From NCBI GenBank assembly GCA_007050885.1, contig SMYQ01000071.1:5758-14185 (forward strand): a DNA stretch of 8,428 bases, given 5' to 3'. Below the pieces are notes generated by a model, which ran no database searches, was not told the DNA's origin, and saw nothing but the letters and a program-made list of their open reading frames with translations. Below, one piece after another: positions 1 through 6,439 of this stretch (position 1 is its first letter; each line of letters opens with the position of its first letter). This stretch comes from Candidatus Bathyarchaeota archaeon. Its GTDB lineage: Archaea; Thermoproteota; Bathyarchaeia; 40CM-2-53-6; RBG-13-38-9. A program made the position numbers and the translations under genes.

Positions 1-1
1 A

Positions 2-109
2 ATAAGAATAGTAAAAATGAGGGAATCAAAACATGATGACCAAACGAGAATCTATCAGATAGATGAAGGAGGAATAGTTGTCTATCCTACAACTGCATGG
101 AGCATCTAA
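2..109 (+). CDS. KaiC/RAD55-family ATPase, C-terminal fragment (cut by window edge)
   Basis: Frame 2 is open from the window edge to a TAA at 107-109, giving 35 residues. They contain the stretch IVKMRESKHD, then an RIYQI strand and GGIVVYP near the end. Established family knowledge: archaeal KaiC/RAD55-type RecA-fold ATPases commonly end in a beta-hairpin of this kind (KMRGSKHD, then an EI/QI strand and GIVVYP). The catalytic part, including Walker A and B, lies outside the window, so nothing can be said about activity. The gene converges on the acyl-CoA synthetase gene, whose stop codon is 8 nt away. It is too short for a similarity search to weigh much, but the motif order is characteristic. 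A PilT/FlaH-like or circadian-type KaiC relative are alternative labels within the same superfamily. Confidence 0.6.
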   Translation: MRIVKMRESKHDDQTRIYQIDEGGIVVYPTTAWSI

Positions 110-121
110 ACTATTTTTTAG
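106..121 (+). terminator. T6 tract and short stem between convergent genes
   Basis: A T6 run at 114-119 follows 4 nt after the TAA of the left-edge gene, fitting archaeal T-tract termination. It sits in a weak inverted repeat, CTAAA (106-110) and TTTAG (117-121), which includes the stop codons of both convergent genes. The stem is only 5 bp and may be incidental. Confidence 0.4.
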
Positions 122-1521
122 CGCAGATTCCTACTTGATCTAATCAATCCTTGAATTGCTTTAACTGCTCTTTCTGAAGTTGGATAAGTTGGTATACCCA
201 ATTCTTCAAGTTTAGAAATGAGTTTTTGTGCGAATTCTCCTCCAGTTGCCCAAGTGACTATTGGTCGACCATGATCTTGTGCAGATGCAGTAGCTTCCAC
301 TACATCAGGAGACAATTGTGGGTTCAGAAAAACAATGAAGTTCAGTATCGCGTCAATATTTGGATCTTCAAGTAATATTTGGAATGTTTTTTTATAGTCT
401 TCACTTGTAGCACTTCCAGTTAGGTCAACATATTCTCCGATGACGGCATATGTCGGTAATATCTCGCGAAGTTTTTTCAACGTCTCTGGGTTGTATTCGT
501 ACATGTTTAAGTTCAAATCATGTAATAGATCAGAAGCAGCCACAGACGGTCCTGCCGCGTTAGTGACTATTGTTACGTTTTTACCTTTGGGAAAAGGTTG
601 CTTTTCAATAGCTTTTGAGATATCGAAAAGTTCTTCGAAAGTTTCAACCATTATCATTCCTGAATTCGATAGTATGGATTTACATACTTGGTAGGATCCA
701 GTCATCGATCCAGTATGACTCATTGCTGCTTTAGATCCTTCAACTCGTCCAGTTTTGAGTAGTATTATAGGTTTTTTTAAAGAGACTTTTTTTGTCTCTT
801 CGATTAGTTGTCTTCCATCGCTAAAGCTTTCCAAATGCAAGGCTATCACTTTCGTCAGTGGATCTCTGCCTAAATATCGAACAATATCAATCTCATTGAC
901 GTCACAACGATTTCCTAAACTTACGAGTTTTCGAATTCCTAATTTTGAATTTGTTGCCCACTCTAGAAAAGTAAGACCGAATGTTCCGCTCTGAGTGACG
1001 AATGAGACGCCTCCTGCACCGGGTCTTACCATTCGATCATCTGGATAGAAGAAAGTGTCAAGTTTGGATTTGCTATCGAAAACTCCGATACAATTGGGTC
1101 CGATTATTCGCATGCTATGTTTTTTTGCGTTTGTTATGACTTGATCTTGGTAATGTCCTCTTTCATCACCCATTTCTTTAAAGCCGCCAGATACTATGAT
1201 GGCGTTTTTTACACCGTGGGATCCAGCTTCTTCGATTAGTTGGGGTAAAATGCTGGATTGGGCGACAAAGATAGCTAGGTCGATATTGTCTTCTACTTGA
1301 GTAATTGATGGATAACATTTCAAGCCTAGTATACATTCAGATTTTGGATTGATAGGGTATATGCGACCGTTAGCCTTGTATCGAGAGATGTTTCTGACAA
1401 GTTCATTTCCTATCTTTCCTATTTTCGAAGAAGCACCAACTATTGCTATACTTTTTGGAGAAAAGAAATCATCAAGTGGATCCTTTGGTCCATCATTTTC
1501 TGATGATTTTACTTTAATCAA
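118..1521 (-). CDS. Acyl-CoA synthetase (ADP/NDP-forming), alpha subunit-type
   Basis: In this family the alpha subunit binds CoA and carries the histidine that is phosphorylated while an acyl-CoA and ADP are converted to the acid and ATP (or the reverse). Visible in the 467 residues: an N-terminal CoA-binding Rossmann domain (SIAIVGASS at 24-32, INPK at 57-60); the succinyl-CoA-ligase-like hallmarks IIVSGGFKE (108-116) and GPNCIGVFD (141-149); VTQSGTFG (175-182); the phosphohistidine motif SHTG with His269; and NAAGP (321-325) and VDLTGSAT (365-372), which resemble the family's NAGGP and DVTGDA blocks. Length matches a stand-alone alpha subunit. No ATP-grasp beta subunit is fused or present in the window, so the partner must be elsewhere. 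The start is TTG at 1521-1519, preceded by AAAGGG 8 nt upstream; no ATG or GTG lies between it and the upstream in-frame stop. Substrate (acetate, branched or aryl acid, hydroxy acid) cannot be told from sequence. Confidence 0.9.
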   Translation of the reverse strand: MIKVKSSENDGPKDPLDDFFSPKSIAIVGASSKIGKIGNELVRNISRYKANGRIYPINPKSECILGLKCYPSITQVEDNIDLAIFVAQSSILPQLIEEAGSHGVKNAIIVSGGFKEMGDERGHYQDQVITNAKKHSMRIIGPNCIGVFDSKSKLDTFFYPDDRMVRPGAGGVSFVTQSGTFGLTFLEWATNSKLGIRKLVSLGNRCDVNEIDIVRYLGRDPLTKVIALHLESFSDGRQLIEETKKVSLKKPIILLKTGRVEGSKAAMSHTGSMTGSYQVCKSILSNSGMIMVETFEELFDISKAIEKQPFPKGKNVTIVTNAAGPSVAASDLLHDLNLNMYEYNPETLKKLREILPTYAVIGEYVDLTGSATSEDYKKTFQILLEDPNIDAILNFIVFLNPQLSPDVVEATASAQDHGRPIVTWATGGEFAQKLISKLEELGIPTYPTSERAVKAIQGLIRSSRNLR

Positions 1522-1540
1522 TCGTGATACCCTTTCTGTA

Positions 1541-1550
1541 ATATCGATAT
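1541..1550. promoter_or_regulatory. 10-bp perfect palindrome in the acyl-CoA synthetase leader
   Basis: ATATCGATAT is a perfect 10-bp palindrome 20-29 nt upstream of the TTG start of the acyl-CoA synthetase gene. A TATA-like element on the minus strand at 1574-1583 would put the transcription start near 1552, so the palindrome would lie at the very start of the transcript, where a repressor site would act. Short AT-rich palindromes also arise by chance. The rest of the 151-nt gap 1522-1672 shows no gene. Confidence 0.25.
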
Positions 1551-1672
1551 GAATCTCACACTAATGTGGTTTGATTATGAAATATGATGGTTACTGGTTT
1601 TTGGCTTTTCCGAATATCCATGGTGCATGAAATATTAGGATAAAATTATGATTATTGATTGCTTTAATTGAT

Positions 1673-2857
1673 TTATTTATAATTGGATAGAGGAAGCGCT
1701 GTTCCTTCAAACATTCTGTTGAATAATGGTTTTGTATCTTCAATAGTAAGCTTTTTTGGATTATGAGCTAGAAGTCTTTTAATCGTGAGCATATTTTCAG
1801 CCATCGAATCTATATCAGTCTTTTTGATTCCTATTTGCTTTAATGATAGAGGGATGTCAACTTTTTTCATTAGATTTCTAACAGCCTGTACAGCATTGTA
1901 AGCATTTTTCTCATTACTTTCTCCAGTTTCATATTCTTGGGCGGCTTTAGAAATTGCTACGAGTTTTAGTAGACAAGATGCTGCATTGAGTTCCATAACA
2001 TAAGGAAGTGTTAATGCACAACCTACACCATGTGGAACTGTTACAGTAAAGGTGTAAGCCGCTGCATGTCCGGCGCATACTCCGGATATTGCCAAAGACA
2101 TTCCCGCTAGCATTGAGGCTAAAGACATCTCGTTTCTAGCTGTACGATCATTTCCATTATTGTATGCTTTTGGTAGACTTTGAAAAATGAGTCTCACTGC
2201 TTTAATTGCAAGTTGCTCACAGAATGGATTAAGATCTATTGACATTAACGACTCTATAGCGTGTGTTAAAGCATCTAATCCTGTGGATGCTGTTACTTTA
2301 GGTGGCATACTTAGAGTGAGCAGGGGATCTATAATCGCAACATCTGCAATAATATGTGGTGAGACTATTCCCATTTTCAGATGTTCTTGCTTGTTAGAAA
2401 TTATGGAGTTCATTGTTATTTCTGACCCTGTTCCTGAAGTTGTTGGAATGAGTATCTTTGGAATGCCTGGTTTTCGGACTTTTTTGACTCCAACAAAATC
2501 TGTTATTGGCTCTGGATTTGTAATACTGATTGAGGCTAATTTTGTCATGTCAAGTGAACTGCCTCCTCCTAAACCTATGACTATGTCATAAGTAGACTTT
2601 CGTGCAATTTGCACAACCTGTTCTGCTGATTGTAGGCTGGGTTCAGGTTCTACCTGATCAAACAAATCAATTTTCATACCTGCTTCTTTTAGAGGTTCTA
2701 GCACTTTTTTGGTTAATCCGATTTCACTAAGAATAGGATCAGTAATGAGAAGACCTGATTTAGCAGCAAATTCATTAGCTATCTGTGGGACTTCTTTTAT
2801 GGTGCCTTCGCCAAACAAGATTTGTTTGGGTATTTGAATTGTAAAGTCCATTCTCAA
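1673..2857 (-). CDS. Iron-type (group III) NAD(P)-dependent alcohol dehydrogenase
   Basis: This family interconverts alcohols and aldehydes or ketones using a divalent metal, usually Fe2+, and NAD(P). The 394 residues carry the nucleotide-binding GGGSSLDMTK (97-106), the PTTSGTGSE signature (138-146), and candidate metal ligands Asp195 and His199 (DALTHAIE), His264 (GHAAAY) and His276 (PHG). The spacing between the last two histidines is 12, against 14 in FucO-type enzymes, implying a 2-residue shorter loop. All four ligands appear present, so it should be active. Length fits the family. Two starts are possible: TTG at 2857, with GAGG 10 nt upstream after a small offset, or ATG at 2851 two codons later; the N-terminus differs by only two residues. 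It lies downstream of the receiver gene, but a T6 tract and an 82-nt gap containing a TATA-like element argue for its own promoter. The acyl-CoA synthetase follows 151 nt downstream; a shared role in aldehyde and acid metabolism is possible but unproven. Substrate is unknown. Confidence 0.93.
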   Translation of the reverse strand: MRMDFTIQIPKQILFGEGTIKEVPQIANEFAAKSGLLITDPILSEIGLTKKVLEPLKEAGMKIDLFDQVEPEPSLQSAEQVVQIARKSTYDIVIGLGGGSSLDMTKLASISITNPEPITDFVGVKKVRKPGIPKILIPTTSGTGSEITMNSIISNKQEHLKMGIVSPHIIADVAIIDPLLTLSMPPKVTASTGLDALTHAIESLMSIDLNPFCEQLAIKAVRLIFQSLPKAYNNGNDRTARNEMSLASMLAGMSLAISGVCAGHAAAYTFTVTVPHGVGCALTLPYVMELNAASCLLKLVAISKAAQEYETGESNEKNAYNAVQAVRNLMKKVDIPLSLKQIGIKKTDIDSMAENMLTIKRLLAHNPKKLTIEDTKPLFNRMFEGTALPLSNYK

Positions 2858-2896
2858 GTATAAGCATCCTCAGAAATAGTACGTTAAATTGAATAT

Positions 2897-2906
2897 CTAA
2901 ATAAGA
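2897..2906 (-). promoter_or_regulatory. Possible TATA box for the alcohol dehydrogenase gene
   Basis: The minus strand reads CTTATTTAGA here, about 45 bp upstream of the start codon. Initiation about 25 bp downstream would give a leader of roughly 20-25 nt that still includes the GAGG ribosome-binding candidate. The match is AT-rich and moderate. Confidence 0.3.
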
Positions 2907-2931
2907 CTAGCGTGACTTAACGAACATGAAT

Positions 2932-2937
2932 AAAAAA
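2932..2937 (-). terminator. T6 tract ending the kinase-receiver unit
   Basis: On the minus strand a TTTTTT run begins 2 nt after the TAG stop of the receiver gene (2942-2940). Oligo-T tracts are the normal archaeal intrinsic terminator. No strong hairpin precedes it. It separates the two-component genes from the alcohol dehydrogenase gene. Confidence 0.5.
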
Positions 2938-2939
2938 TG

Positions 2940-3812
2940 CTAGGTTAGTTTTAAACTGTTTACTCCTTCTTTACCATATACTATGCGACTACTAAAAAGA
3001 CCTCTGAGACCGTATACGTCTTTCTCTTCATGTGCGGAGGGATTGAGAAGGAATAATGCAGTAATTCTAGAGTCTGACATTAATTTTAGGGAATTTCTAA
3101 CAAACAAATATGCCGATTGAGGTTGAGTAGACAAGATAAGATCTGTTAGGCTATCATAAATCAGGTTTAATGGCCCCTTGGGGTTATCGCTAATAATTGA
3201 AGATATCATGGTATCAGGTGTTAAGTCAATCATTTTTACCTTCTTTTCATTTTCAAGTGTTTTTCTTATACTTGTTCCGCTGGGGCTTAAAACTACTATT
3301 GCCTCTTTGTTTGCAATGGATCCCATTGCGAAATCTCTAATCAACCTTTCATAAGGTGTAAATGGATCGAATTCAAAAAGAAATTTTTTACCGTTAATCT
3401 CAGAAGTTTCGACACCTAATTGTTCATAGAATTTTTTTGGTCTTACTCGATCTAGTTGTTGATTAACTGCTGAAGTTATTCCATCGGGAGTAAATGGTTT
3501 TACCAAGTGTCCGTCTGCTCCTGCATCTTGGGTTAGTTTTCGATCAACGTCTCGACCTAAAACAGAAAATGTGACGACAGGTATGTGTTTGATCTTGGGT
3601 TTGGATTTGAGGATCTGGCATGTTTCTAGTCCACTTTTACCAGGCATTACAAGATCTAAAAGTACGAGATCAGGAATTTCTTTCTCCGCTTTCTGTATTC
3701 CATCATCCCCATTAGTAGCTATTGTTACAAGAAACCCTTCGCCCTCTAAAATCATCTTGGCTGCACCTCTGATATCCGGTTCATCATCAACGATCAAGAT
3801 TTTATCTGGCAA
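2940..3812 (-). CDS. Response regulator: receiver domain fused to a KaiC/RAD55-like domain lacking the P-loop
   Basis: Residues 3-120 form a complete receiver domain: acidic pair Asp9/Asp10, phospho-acceptor Asp53 (LLDLVMPG), switch residue Ser83 and Lys105 (VKPF). It should therefore accept phosphate from the adjacent kinase. Residues about 141-288 form a second domain that is not a recognisable DNA-binding domain. It resembles the KaiC/RAD55 fold: FTPYERLI near its start, a beta-strand IVVLSPSG (172-179) where Walker A would be but without the GxxxxGK[ST] residues, and a Walker-B-like strand and helix LIYDSLTDLIL (217-227). I infer a degenerate, probably non-hydrolysing RecA-like output or dimerisation module. 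The start is a TTG at 3812-3810, 6 nt after the kinase stop TGA (3821-3819) and in the same frame; GTGA, including that stop, gives a weak ribosome site. No ATG occurs until residue 20, inside the receiver, so TTG initiation by coupling is likely. A T6 tract follows the stop. Confidence 0.88.
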   Translation of the reverse strand: MPDKILIVDDEPDIRGAAKMILEGEGFLVTIATNGDDGIQKAEKEIPDLVLLDLVMPGKSGLETCQILKSKPKIKHIPVVTFSVLGRDVDRKLTQDAGADGHLVKPFTPDGITSAVNQQLDRVRPKKFYEQLGVETSEINGKKFLFEFDPFTPYERLIRDFAMGSIANKEAIVVLSPSGTSIRKTLENEKKVKMIDLTPDTMISSIISDNPKGPLNLIYDSLTDLILSTQPQSAYLFVRNSLKLMSDSRITALFLLNPSAHEEKDVYGLRGLFSSRIVYGKEGVNSLKLT

Positions 3813-3818
3813 ATTATG

Positions 3819-5681
3819 TCACTTTGATTTTGGTAGATTAAAAGTAATTGATGATCCTTTTCCTTCACCTTGTGACTTTACTGTTATTTTGCCTCCATGA
3901 GCTTCTATGAGACCTTTAGTCACGCTTAAACCAAGACCAGTTCCCTTGATGTAAGTCGGCTTCTTTATAGATGAGAATGGCTCAAAGATTCTATTCATAT
4001 CTCCTTTTCTAATACCGATTCCAGAATCGGATATCGTTGTTCGAATTTCCCCATTCGTGTTTTCGACAGTTACATTTATGCCCCCTTGTGCCGGAGTGAA
4101 TTTGTTAGCATTGCTTAGAAGGTTCATTAGAATTTGACTGAGCCTGATCTTGTCTCCTTGAATATTCAATTGCCCAGGTGGTAATTGTACGTTAAGTATT
4201 TGCTGCTTTTCGTCAAATAATGGGCTAATCTCTTCTAAACAGTTATTAATGATCTCCTGATAGTCTAAATCTTCTTTATTCAATTCTAGTCTTCCAGATT
4301 CCATACGTCGCAAGTCGAGAAGTTCTCCGGTGAGTTGCAATAGACGGTCAGTATTTCGTTTAACTATTTCTAGGTTGGATTTCATGTTTTCTGATAAAGG
4401 ACCCATTTTACCTGTAAGAGGATAGTCGATATATGCCTTGATTGACACAAGAGGGGTCTGAAGTTCATGGGTTACTGCAGAAATAAATTGGTCTTTCATT
4501 TTTTCAAGCTGTTTACGTTCGGTTATGTTTCTTGCAATTCCAATAAGGTGGGTGACCTGGCCTTGATCGTCTTTTAATGGTGCCTTTATAGTTTGAATTA
4601 TGATTTGATTACCTTTAGAGTCGATTAAAGGAATATCTGGTGTGACTATGGCTTCTTCTTTTCCAAAGACAGTTTCATCATGCTTGGCGAAATTTTCTGC
4701 ATGATCCTTTTGGTATAAATCATAGACTGTTTTACCAATGATATCTTTTTTGGGTCTGCCATGGAATCTGCAATAAGCATCATTTGCGAAAACGAATTTG
4801 CCCTCTTTGTCTTTGATGTAAAGAAGATCAGGAACACTTTCAATTGTGTCTTCAAGGAATTTAGTGGATTGAGCTAATTCTGCTGTTTTCTTTTCTACCA
4901 TGTCCTCTAGACCAGCAGAATATTGTCTGAGTTCTTCTTCCAACTTCTTTTGTGGTGTGATGTCTGTTATGATGGCGTTGAATCCAGCGATCTTGCTCTT
5001 GAACATGAAAAGTGTGGGGCTTGATGCCATATGTATGGTATCATTATTTTTGCGGTAACCTTTGAATTCGAGATAAAGTTTTTTGTGTGGTTGTCTCCAT
5101 GCATTCCAGAATTTTGGAACAATTTTTTTCTTATCTTCTACAGCTAAAAATTCCCAAAAATATTTTCCAACCATTTCTTCTTTGCGATATCCCATCATTT
5201 TGCATAGTGATTTGTTAACATAATCAAATTTTCCTCTCATGTCTGTAGTTGCTACGCCTGCAGCTGATTCTTCGACTAGACTACGATATTTTATTTCGCT
5301 CTTTCGAAGTTCTTCTTCTGCCTTTTTGCTTTCGGTTACATCTCGAAATGTCAAAAGTTCAAATTGTTGATCTTTGTAATCCAGCATTTTGGAATTAACT
5401 TCAAATAATGATTTATTTTTTCCTTCAGATTGTTCTGTTTCAACTTCATAAATCGGTCTTGAAGATTGGTTAGAACGGAATAGATTTTGTAATTTTTTTA
5501 TTTTTTCTCGAGATGGAAGTATTTTATTTTTTAGTGATCTATCTTGAATTAATTTATTTTTTAGTTCTGGAATTTGATTAAAGGATTTATTTGATGCTAT
5601 AATATTGTCATTTAGGTCAAGGAGCACAGCAGGGTCTGGCAAAAGGTCTATTGGAAACTCGTGCACCATGAGCCTCTGCAA
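3819..5681 (-). CDS. Soluble sensor histidine kinase with three PAS domains
   Basis: Autophosphorylates on histidine in response to a signal read by its PAS domains and passes the phosphate to a receiver, here surely the product 6 nt downstream. In 620 residues: PAS 1 about 8-117, PAS 2 about 128-245 (MMGYRKEEMVGKYFWEFL), a short charged coiled-coil-like stretch about 245-275, PAS 3 about 276-390 (LLYIKDKEGKFVFAND), HisKA about 394-460 with phospho-acceptor His405 in THELQTP (usual form HELRTP), and HATPase with N box LMNLLSNANKF (518-528), G1 SDSGIGI (551-557) and G2 GTGLGLS (580-586). No membrane segment or signal peptide is visible, so it is cytoplasmic and probably senses redox, a gas, light or a small ligand; no cofactor can be assigned. 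The start is uncertain: TTG at 5681, ATG at 5669, or GTG at 5666, the last with GAGG 6 nt ahead. The PAS region is unaffected. Confidence 0.93.
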   Translation of the reverse strand: MQRLMVHEFPIDLLPDPAVLLDLNDNIIASNKSFNQIPELKNKLIQDRSLKNKILPSREKIKKLQNLFRSNQSSRPIYEVETEQSEGKNKSLFEVNSKMLDYKDQQFELLTFRDVTESKKAEEELRKSEIKYRSLVEESAAGVATTDMRGKFDYVNKSLCKMMGYRKEEMVGKYFWEFLAVEDKKKIVPKFWNAWRQPHKKLYLEFKGYRKNNDTIHMASSPTLFMFKSKIAGFNAIITDITPQKKLEEELRQYSAGLEDMVEKKTAELAQSTKFLEDTIESVPDLLYIKDKEGKFVFANDAYCRFHGRPKKDIIGKTVYDLYQKDHAENFAKHDETVFGKEEAIVTPDIPLIDSKGNQIIIQTIKAPLKDDQGQVTHLIGIARNITERKQLEKMKDQFISAVTHELQTPLVSIKAYIDYPLTGKMGPLSENMKSNLEIVKRNTDRLLQLTGELLDLRRMESGRLELNKEDLDYQEIINNCLEEISPLFDEKQQILNVQLPPGQLNIQGDKIRLSQILMNLLSNANKFTPAQGGINVTVENTNGEIRTTISDSGIGIRKGDMNRIFEPFSSIKKPTYIKGTGLGLSVTKGLIEAHGGKITVKSQGEGKGSSITFNLPKSK

Positions 5682-5740
5682 GATGATCAGCCAGAATCCT
5701 TACATAATTTTGGTATTATGAGAGAATTCTTCGTAAGATT

Positions 5741-5749
5741 CATATAAAA
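5741..5749 (-). promoter_or_regulatory. TATA box for the kinase-receiver operon
   Basis: The minus strand reads TTTTATATG, a good archaeal TATA element. Initiation about 25 bp downstream, near 5720, would leave a 40-55 nt leader before the candidate starts at 5681-5666. It overlaps TATAAAAGG on the plus strand (5743-5751). Eight bp upstream of it, relative to the kinase, is a 5-bp inverted repeat TTTCC-TTT-GGAAA (5757-5769) that could bind a regulator. Confidence 0.5.
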
Positions 5750-5910
5750 GGCTATATTTCCTTTGGAAACTTGTGATTTTAATTTAGATTTAAGTAATTG
5801 TGTCATTTATGTAGCATAGATGCCTTTTTAGAAATGAATTTGAGCTTAATTTTTTTGAATGAATTTTTAATGTAAAGTGAATGGGATGGTCCATGTTTTT
5901 GGAGATCAAT

Positions 5911-5985
5911 ATGAGGTATTGTTTAGACATAAACCCTAAAGAACCTGATATGCTTTCTATACGACCATGGATAGTGGACTTCTAG
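5911..5985 (+). CDS. Possible 24-codon upstream ORF overlapping the CBS gene start
   Basis: ATG at 5911 is preceded by GGAG (5901-5904) with a 6-nt spacer, the best ribosome-binding match in this region. The frame stays open through Pro-, Asp- and Trp-containing codons to TAG at 5983-5985, ending 16 nt inside the CBS gene in another frame. An upstream in-frame ATG at 5881 would make it 34 codons. The CBS ATG at 5967 has no Shine-Dalgarno sequence, so translation through this ORF could deliver ribosomes to it. I recognise no family and see no conserved domain. It could equally be a chance ORF in a leader. A TATA-like TTTTTAAT at about 5864-5871 fits a transcript starting near 5893. Confidence 0.25.
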   Translation: MRYCLDINPKEPDMLSIRPWIVDF

Positions 5986-6395
5986 TTAGAGATGTTATGA
6001 GTAAGAATGTAAAGACTGCTAGACCGAATTCAACAATTAACGAAGTTGTTCGTAAGATGAACAAGTTTGAAATCGGTTCAATCATTGTAGCAGATAATGA
6101 AAAACCCGTTGGAATAATAACCGAACGAGACATACTCCGGCGCGTCTTAGAAGTAACCGTGGCTTCAGAGGCTATGAAAGCCAAAGAAATAATGTCATCA
6201 CCTATTATCACAATAGATTCTCAAGCAACCACCGAAGAGGCTGCCACACTAATGAATTCTAAACGCATAAAGAAAATACCTGCTCTAGAAGATGGAAAAC
6301 TCGTTGGCATAGTAACTTCAACCGATATCGTGAGAAATGAGCCGAGACTCGTTGAGACCTTAAGTAAAATGATGTGGAAGAAGCCCAAAGAATAA
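5967..6395 (+). CDS. Stand-alone CBS-pair protein
   Basis: Two tandem CBS domains make one Bateman module, which usually binds adenosine nucleotides or S-adenosylmethionine and regulates a partner protein. In 142 residues: CBS 1 about 5-62 (VRDVMSKNVKT, then VGIITERDIL) and CBS 2 about 70-126 (AKEIMSSPIITI, then LVGIVTSTDIV). The Asp of each T/S-x-x-D motif, Asp55 and Asp120, typical for ribose contact, is present in both halves. No enzymatic, DNA-binding or membrane domain is attached, so the partner is unknown. The start ATG at 5967 is the only candidate: an in-frame TGA lies at 5946-5948 and MDSGLLVRDVM is a normal N-terminus for this family. It has no ribosome-binding site; see the overlapping small ORF. 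It is divergent from the kinase gene; a functional link to it is possible but not shown. Confidence 0.93.
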   Translation: MDSGLLVRDVMSKNVKTARPNSTINEVVRKMNKFEIGSIIVADNEKPVGIITERDILRRVLEVTVASEAMKAKEIMSSPIITIDSQATTEEAATLMNSKRIKKIPALEDGKLVGIVTSTDIVRNEPRLVETLSKMMWKKPKE

Positions 6396-6420
6396 TCAAA
6401 AGCTATCTATTGACAAATAC

Positions 6421-6436
6421 ATCCATTCAAATGGGT
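6421..6436. terminator. Hairpin between convergent CBS and 170-residue protein genes
   Basis: ATCCAT-TCAA-ATGGGT forms a 6-bp stem (one G-T pair) in the 44-nt gap between two convergent stop codons. On the plus strand it is followed 18 nt later by T6 (6455-6460) and then T5 (6466-6470), which lie inside the opposing gene. Termination of the CBS transcript in those tracts is plausible. Confidence 0.35.
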
Positions 6437-6439
6437 AGA

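Noticed and set aside
2187..2591. 134-codon plus-strand ORF opposite the alcohol dehydrogenase gene
   Set aside because: It is antisense to a strongly conserved enzyme region including the GGGS and metal-site segments, has no domain or ribosome site, and is explained by codon bias of the real gene. The other overlapping ORFs inside the synthetase, kinase, CBS and SDR genes are rejected for the same reason.
2940..2942. TAG stop of the receiver gene as a possible pyrrolysine codon
   Set aside because: Readthrough would add only about a dozen residues, crossing the T6 tract, and the KaiC-like domain already appears complete.
3819..3821. TGA at the kinase end as a selenocysteine codon
   Set aside because: It lies between two complete domains, not in a redox site, and no selenocysteine insertion structure is evident. 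Simple termination or reinitiation explains it better.
5757..5769. Inverted repeat TTTCC-TTT-GGAAA as a terminator
   Set aside because: It is a 5-bp stem with no following T tract and lies next to a TATA box, so a terminator is unlikely. It is mentioned only as a weak operator candidate.
5833..5866. Direct repeat AATGAATTT spaced by 25 bp
   Set aside because: Two short AT-rich copies in an AT-rich intergenic region are expected by chance; there is no third copy and no array.
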